Shown: positions 7,126 through 10,753 of the stretch, one piece after another | Numbering within the stretch: the first letter of the stretch is position 1 | Layout: the number at the start of each line of letters is the position of its first letter | Assembly (NCBI GenBank): GCA_013203525.1 | Contig: JABMQB010000516.1 | Coordinates: 1-10,753 of the forward strand | Reading direction: 5' to 3' | Length of the DNA: 10,753 bases | Origin: Mariniphaga sp. | GTDB taxonomy: Bacteria; Bacteroidota; Bacteroidia; Bacteroidales; Prolixibacteraceae | The notes under the pieces: model-generated | What the model was told of the DNA's origin: nothing | What the model saw: only the letters and a program-made list of their open reading frames with translations | Database searches by the model: none | Made by a program: the position numbers and the translations under genes

Positions 7126-7190
7126 ATTCTCGCGAAAGCGGGAATTTTTTTACGTGAGATTCCTGATATTCGTTTCACTTCTTCAGGAAT
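7126..7190. repeat. Tandem pair of short inverted repeats, REP-like
   Basis: The first hairpin is ATTCTCGC-GAAA-GCGGGAAT (7126-7145), an 8-bp stem with one mismatch (G-U in RNA on one strand) and a GAAA tetraloop, followed on the plus strand by a run of seven T (7145-7151). The second is ATTCCTGA (7159-7166) facing TCAGGAAT (7183-7190), a perfect 8-bp stem with a 16-nt loop. Both stems begin with ATTC and end with GAAT, the pattern of dispersed palindromic repeats in other bacteria. Whether it is repeated in this genome cannot be seen here. It lies upstream of the minus-strand hydrolase gene, so the T-run would only stop plus-strand transcription. Confidence 0.5.
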
Positions 7191-7223
7191 GAATGGCATT
7201 TTTGATTTGGGTTATTTTTATAA

Positions 7224-7260
7224 TTATTCATCGGATGACTCAAAGTCATCCGATGAATAA
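7224..7260 (-). terminator. Perfect 17-bp hairpin behind ilvC, probable terminator
   Basis: TTATTCATCGGATGACT (7224-7240) and AGTCATCCGATGAATAA (7244-7260) are exact reverse complements with a CAA loop. The hairpin begins 6 nt beyond the ilvC stop codon (7267-7269) in the direction of transcription. On the minus strand the stem is followed by TTATAAAAATAAC, not a clean U-run, so this is either a strong Bacteroidota-style terminator/3' mRNA stabiliser or a palindromic repeat that happens to sit there. The position favours the former. Confidence 0.65.
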
Positions 7261-7266
7261 AGAGGC

Positions 7267-8742
7267 CTAAATAATCGCTTTCATCGAATCCATTGCCTCA
7301 CGCAATTCTTCGCCAATAAGTTCTACCGGATGGAAACGGATCAATTCGTTGATTGCAATTAATTCATTGTTATCAACACCATTACCTTTTCCTTCGCCAA
7401 ATGGATTGCCAATTACATTGGCATCAATTTTACTCATAAAATCAGCCAGCAATGGTTTACAGGCATGGTCGAACAGGTAACAACCATATTCAGCAGTATC
7501 GGAAATTACACGGTTCATTTCGAACAGTTTTTTGCGTGCAATTGTATTGGCAATTAATGGTGTTTCATGAAGAGATTCGTAATAAGCCGATTCTTCTTTG
7601 ATTCCGGTTTCAGTCATTACATCAAAAGCTAATTCTACTCCGGCTTTTACAAAGGCAACCATAAGAACACCATTATCAAAATATTCTTGTTCACTAATTT
7701 TTATATCATCGGCAGGAGTTTTTTCAAAAGCTGTTTCACCGGTAGCAGCACGCCATTGTAAAAGGTTTTTATCGCCATCAGCCCAATCTTCCATCATTGT
7801 TGATGAAAATTTACCCGACATAATATCATCCATATGGTGTTCGAACAATGGACGCATTATAGTTTTTAATTCTTCAGCCAGTTTGAAAGTTTTAATTTTT
7901 GCGGGGTTTGAAAGCCTGTCCATCATGTTTGTTATACCACCTAATTTGAGTGCTTCGGTAGTAACTTCCCAACCATACTGAATTAATTTTGAAGCATAAC
8001 CCGGGTCAATTCCTTTTTCAATCATTTTATCGAAACAAAGGATTGAACCAGTTTGTAACACTCCACAAAGAATAGTTTGTTCACCCATCAGGTCGGATTT
8101 AACCTCGGCAACAAACGACGAATGTAATACACCTGCTTTATGGCCACCTGTTCCGGCACAATATGCTTTAGCAATTTCCAATCCATCGCCATTAGGATCG
8201 TTTTCACGGTGAATAGCAATAAGCGTTGGAACGCCAAAACCACGCAAATATTCGGCTCTTACTTCTGAACCTGGTGATTTTGGAGCAACCATAATTACTG
8301 TAATGTCTTCCCTGATTTTCATTCCTTCTTCAACAATATTAAAACCGTGTGAATAAGAAAGGCATGAACCTTTTTTCATTAAAGGAACAACCGAGTTTAC
8401 AACCGGAGTATGGTATTTATCGGGTGTTAGGTTTAATACCAGGTCTCCTTTAGGAATCATTTCTTCAAATGTGCCAAATTCAAACTTATTTTTAGTGGCA
8501 TTCTGATATGAAATATGTTTTTCGGTGATTTCAATTTCACGAAGTGCATAAGAAACATCAAGTCCGCTATCTCTCATATTTAATCCCTGATTAAGTCCTT
8601 GTGCGCCGCAACCCAGGATTACAATTTTTCCCCCTAATAGTTTTTCTACTCCATTTGAAAATTCCGATTCATCCATAAAATCGCATTTTCCCAATTGTTC
8701 AAGTTGAAGACGTAATGGAAGTGAGTTAAAATAATTTGCCAT
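7267..8742 (-). CDS. ilvC: Ketol-acid reductoisomerase (NADP+), long class II form
   Basis: Catalyses the Mg2+- and NADPH-dependent isomeroreduction of acetolactate and acetohydroxybutyrate, the second common step of valine, isoleucine and leucine synthesis, in the cytoplasm. At 491 residues it is the length of the long (E. coli-type) enzyme with duplicated C-terminal helical domain. Visible elements: the dinucleotide fold ILGCGAQGLNQG (42-53), the phosphate-binding region around R68, H132 in SYSHGFNI, K155 in APKSPG, and the metal ligands D217 and E221 in KSDLMGEQT. These positions coincide with the E. coli numbering as I know it. The second helical domain spans about 355-491, with AYYESLHE and ISDTAEYG. 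ATG 8740-8742 begins the conserved N-terminus ANYFNSLPLRLQLEQLGKC. It is the last gene of the minus-strand ilvB-ilvN-ilvC run, 63 bp after ilvN, and is followed by a strong hairpin. The gene appears intact. Confidence 0.97.
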   Translation of the reverse strand: MANYFNSLPLRLQLEQLGKCDFMDESEFSNGVEKLLGGKIVILGCGAQGLNQGLNMRDSGLDVSYALREIEITEKHISYQNATKNKFEFGTFEEMIPKGDLVLNLTPDKYHTPVVNSVVPLMKKGSCLSYSHGFNIVEEGMKIREDITVIMVAPKSPGSEVRAEYLRGFGVPTLIAIHRENDPNGDGLEIAKAYCAGTGGHKAGVLHSSFVAEVKSDLMGEQTILCGVLQTGSILCFDKMIEKGIDPGYASKLIQYGWEVTTEALKLGGITNMMDRLSNPAKIKTFKLAEELKTIMRPLFEHHMDDIMSGKFSSTMMEDWADGDKNLLQWRAATGETAFEKTPADDIKISEQEYFDNGVLMVAFVKAGVELAFDVMTETGIKEESAYYESLHETPLIANTIARKKLFEMNRVISDTAEYGCYLFDHACKPLLADFMSKIDANVIGNPFGEGKGNGVDNNELIAINELIRFHPVELIGEELREAMDSMKAII

Positions 8743-8805
8743 GGTTAAAAATATTTTATTATGATTGATTTTAATTTAATTTCAAATGTATCTAATAAAT
8801 ACCTA

Positions 8806-9354
8806 TCAGTCAAGATTTTCAAGAAATTCATCACGCTCTTTCAGGAATTCTGAAAGCCTTTCAATAGGGTCGCGGGTAAGTGCCACACGTCCTGAGCGAA
8901 TAAACTGCATAACCTTGTATTTGTTTAAATCTTCAAACAGTTTTTGGGTTTCTTCTTTGTGCCCTGTTTTTTCAATTACCGTGTATTCGCGTGTAATTTC
9001 CAGGATTCGTGCACCTGAATTGCGCACCATAATTTCAATCTGGTCGCTATCGTACAAAGTTTCCGTACTAACTTTATAAAGAGCAATCTCCTGATAAATC
9101 ATCTCTTCGTTAGTATGGTAGAATGCTTTTAAAACATCAACCTGCTTATCGATTTGGGAAACAACTTTTTGGGTTTGTTCAACATTACTCAATACAACAA
9201 TGGTAAACTTGTAAACTCCTTTTATTGCCGATTCAGACACAGTTAAACTTTCAATGTTAATTTTCCTTCGGGTAAATATGATTGTAATCCGTGTAAGTAA
9301 ACCAATATGGTTTTCAGAATAAACCGTTATTATGAATTCCTTTTTCATTTTCAT
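8806..9354 (-). CDS. ilvN: Acetolactate synthase small (regulatory) subunit
   Basis: The 182-residue regulatory partner of the IlvB catalytic subunit. It stimulates the ThDP enzyme and normally confers feedback inhibition by valine. The N-terminal ACT domain spans about residues 5-80: FIITVYSENHIGLLTRITII (7-26), then RRKINIESLTVSESAIKGVY (29-48), which includes the asparagine/isoleucine region at the ACT interface where valine binds in relatives. The C-terminal domain (about 85-175) shows EIALYKVS, ARILEITREYTVIEKTGHKEE and MQFIRSGRVALTRDP, the last being a conserved family signature. The length is normal. ATG 9352-9354 is preferred; a second ATG two codons later is equally compatible. It starts 25 bp after the ilvB stop, so it is co-transcribed with ilvB and ilvC. 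It appears intact. Confidence 0.95.
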   Translation of the reverse strand: MKMKKEFIITVYSENHIGLLTRITIIFTRRKINIESLTVSESAIKGVYKFTIVVLSNVEQTQKVVSQIDKQVDVLKAFYHTNEEMIYQEIALYKVSTETLYDSDQIEIMVRNSGARILEITREYTVIEKTGHKEETQKLFEDLNKYKVMQFIRSGRVALTRDPIERLSEFLKERDEFLENLD

Positions 9355-9379
9355 CTTTTTTAATAATTAATATATCGAT

Positions 9380-10753
9380 TTACTTTGCTGGTTCAAGAAT
9401 CACATCAGAGACTGATGCACCTGCCGGAACCATTGGAAAAACGTTATCTTCCATTTCAACAACAACTTCTAAAAGGTAGGGTCCATCATGGTCAATCATT
9501 TTCTGGATTCCGCTTTCAAGGTCTTCGCGTTTTTCAACTTTATGTCCTTCAATTCCAAAACCTTTTCCAATAGTGATAAAATCGGGATTGTGAAGTTCAG
9601 TAAAAGAATACCTTTTTTCAAAAAACAGTTCCTGCCATTGCCTTACCATCCCAAGGAAATTATTATTAAGGATGATAATTTTTACAGGAAGTTTATTTTG
9701 CCAAATAGTACCAAGTTCCTGAATGGTCATTTGGAATCCACCATCACCAATTACTGCTACTACAGTCCGGTCAGGAGCACCAAGTTGAGCTCCTATACTG
9801 GCAGGTAATCCGTAACCCATAGTTCCCAATCCACCGGATGTAACATTACTTTTTGAGTTTTTAAATTTGAAATAACGTGATGCTACCATTTGTTGCTGGC
9901 CAACATCGGTAACAAGAATGGCTTCATGATTTGTTTTTTCAGAAGCAATTCGCACAGCCTCGCCCATAGTTAATCCGGGTTTGCTGGGATAAATATCCTT
10001 TTGAATTACTTTCTCATTTTCAATTTCATCGCAATTCCTGAATTCCTGAATCCATTCATTATGCGAATTTTTATTGATTTGAGGTATTAGCAAGTCAAGA
10101 GCTTTTTTTGCATCTCCAATTACAGCAACATCGGCTTTAATGATTTTATCAATTTCTGCCGGATCAATTTCAAAATGAATAATTTTCGCACTTTCAGCAT
10201 AGGCACTAACTTTTCCGGTAACCCTATCATCAAAACGCATTCCGATAGCAATGATGAGGTCGGCCTGGTTAGTCAACAGGTTTGGACCGTAGTTTCCATG
10301 CATACCTAACATTCCAACATTTAGTGGATGTTTGGTTGGAAATGCTGAAAGTCCCAATAAAGTCCAGGCAATTGGGATACCTGCTTTTTCAGCAAATGTT
10401 TTTAATTCTTCTTCAGCCCTTGAAATAATAACTCCCTGACCACAAAGAATCAATGGTTTTTTTGCCTTGTTAATTAAATCGGCAGCTTCCTTAATTTTTT
10501 CAGGAATTACATGAGATTCCGGAACATAACTGCGAATTTTATGGCATTTTTTATATTCAAAATCCAATTCGCCAAACTGCGCATCTTTTGTAATATCAAG
10601 AAGGACAGGTCCCGGGCGTCCTGTTTGTGCAATATAAAAGGCCTGGGCAATTGCTTCAGGGATTTCATCAGGAGTCGTAATTTGGTAATTCCATTTTGTA
10701 CAGGCATTGAAATACCCACAACATCCGATTCCTGAAAAGCATCGGTACCCAGA
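9380..10753 (-). CDS. ilvB: Acetolactate synthase large subunit, 5'-partial, with an apparent frameshift
   Basis: The ThDP-, FAD- and Mg2+-dependent catalytic subunit that condenses pyruvate with pyruvate or 2-ketobutyrate. The gene runs off the right edge, so the N-terminal part with the catalytic glutamate is not in view. Read from 10699 downward, the frame gives TKWNYQITTPDEIPEAIAQA, FYIAQTGRPGPVLLDITKDA and then the central FAD-binding-like domain (AIGMRFDDRVTGK). The ThDP-binding domain follows, with TDVGQQQM, GGLGTMGYGLPASIGA, GDGGFQM and LNNNFLGMVRQWQ (the GDG...NN motif). It stops with TAA at 9380-9382. The family sequence just before it, LGTDAFQESDVVGISMPV, lies in another frame (10701-10753), so one base seems missing at about 10700. 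A TTG at 10565-10567 can open the downstream frame, but the homology continues well above it, so it is not the true start. Identity is certain; whether the lesion is real is not. Confidence 0.93.
   Translation of the reverse strand, partial: SGYRCFSGIGCCGYFNACTKWNYQITTPDEIPEAIAQAFYIAQTGRPGPVLLDITKDAQFGELDFEYKKCHKIRSYVPESHVIPEKIKEAADLINKAKKPLILCGQGVIISRAEEELKTFAEKAGIPIAWTLLGLSAFPTKHPLNVGMLGMHGNYGPNLLTNQADLIIAIGMRFDDRVTGKVSAYAESAKIIHFEIDPAEIDKIIKADVAVIGDAKKALDLLIPQINKNSHNEWIQEFRNCDEIENEKVIQKDIYPSKPGLTMGEAVRIASEKTNHEAILVTDVGQQQMVASRYFKFKNSKSNVTSGGLGTMGYGLPASIGAQLGAPDRTVVAVIGDGGFQMTIQELGTIWQNKLPVKIIILNNNFLGMVRQWQELFFEKRYSFTELHNPDFITIGKGFGIEGHKVEKREDLESGIQKMIDHDGPYLLEVVVEMEDNVFPMVPAGASVSDVILEPAK
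10697..10704 (-). other. Apparent one-base deletion in ilvB
   Basis: On the minus strand, codons before this point spell G-I-S-M-P and codons after it spell T-K-W-N-Y-Q in a different frame. Restoring one base between CCT-GT and ACA-AAA would give P-V-T-K-W-N-Y-Q, the expected family sequence. The local sequence TGTACA is not a long homopolymer or an obvious slippery site, so programmed frameshifting is unlikely. Confidence 0.75.

Noticed and set aside
7598..7981. A 127-codon plus-strand ORF inside ilvC
   Set aside because: It is the antisense shadow of a highly conserved gene. The same holds for the other long antisense frames in GH2, ilvN and ilvB.
10565..10567. TTG as the start codon of ilvB
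   Set aside because: Acetolactate synthase homology continues in the same frame for about 44 codons upstream and then in the shifted frame to the window edge.
10507..10719. A 70-residue minus-strand ORF at the right end
   Set aside because: Only its first codons are real (the ilvB frame before the shift); the rest is out-of-frame ilvB sequence.

Overview
The window looks like AT-rich chromosomal DNA from a member of the Bacteroidota, probably an anaerobic or marine polysaccharide degrader near Bacteroidales/Marinilabiliales. The genus-level guess is inference. The grounds are: a lipoprotein of the DUF4861 type beside a GH28 remnant and a five-domain GH2 enzyme; mostly weak or absent Shine-Dalgarno sequences; one promoter of the Bacteroidota form (TTTG-like box, 19 bp, TAnnTTTG-like box); and a compact ilvB-ilvN-ilvC cluster with a long-form IlvC.

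Left part (1-1241, minus strand): what seems to be the eroded end of a pectin-utilisation locus. A GH28 polygalacturonase survives only as its last ~106 codons (921-1241). It is followed by a DUF4861-type lipoprotein (26-829) that stops well short of the usual family length as I remember it. Between them, 830-920 holds no gene.

Middle left (1258-3330, plus strand): a compact three-gene unit. A promoter whose -7 box lies inside a perfect palindrome drives a small Xre/YozG-type regulator (1317-1580). A four-helix membrane protein follows 1 nt later (1582-2001), then a secreted N-terminal-nucleophile amidase of the choloylglycine hydrolase/acyltransferase kind (2023-3249), and a Rho-independent terminator. 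The cassette starts directly at the point where the GH28 homology ends.

Middle (3331-7086): a secreted GH2 beta-galactosidase-like enzyme on the plus strand meets a metallo-beta-lactamase-fold hydrolase on the minus strand tail to tail, with a 2-nt gap. I see no gene or convincing promoter in 3331-3463.

Right part (7087-10753): a 180-bp intergenic block carries three inverted repeats. Beyond it lies the branched-chain amino acid cluster on the minus strand, in transcription order ilvB (5' end outside the window), ilvN, ilvC. Acetolactate synthase (IlvB+IlvN) makes acetolactate/acetohydroxybutyrate, which IlvC then isomerises and reduces. The ilvB reading frame shows an apparent one-base deletion near 10700, either a real lesion or a sequence error.

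No tRNA, rRNA, CRISPR array, transposase or integrase was seen.
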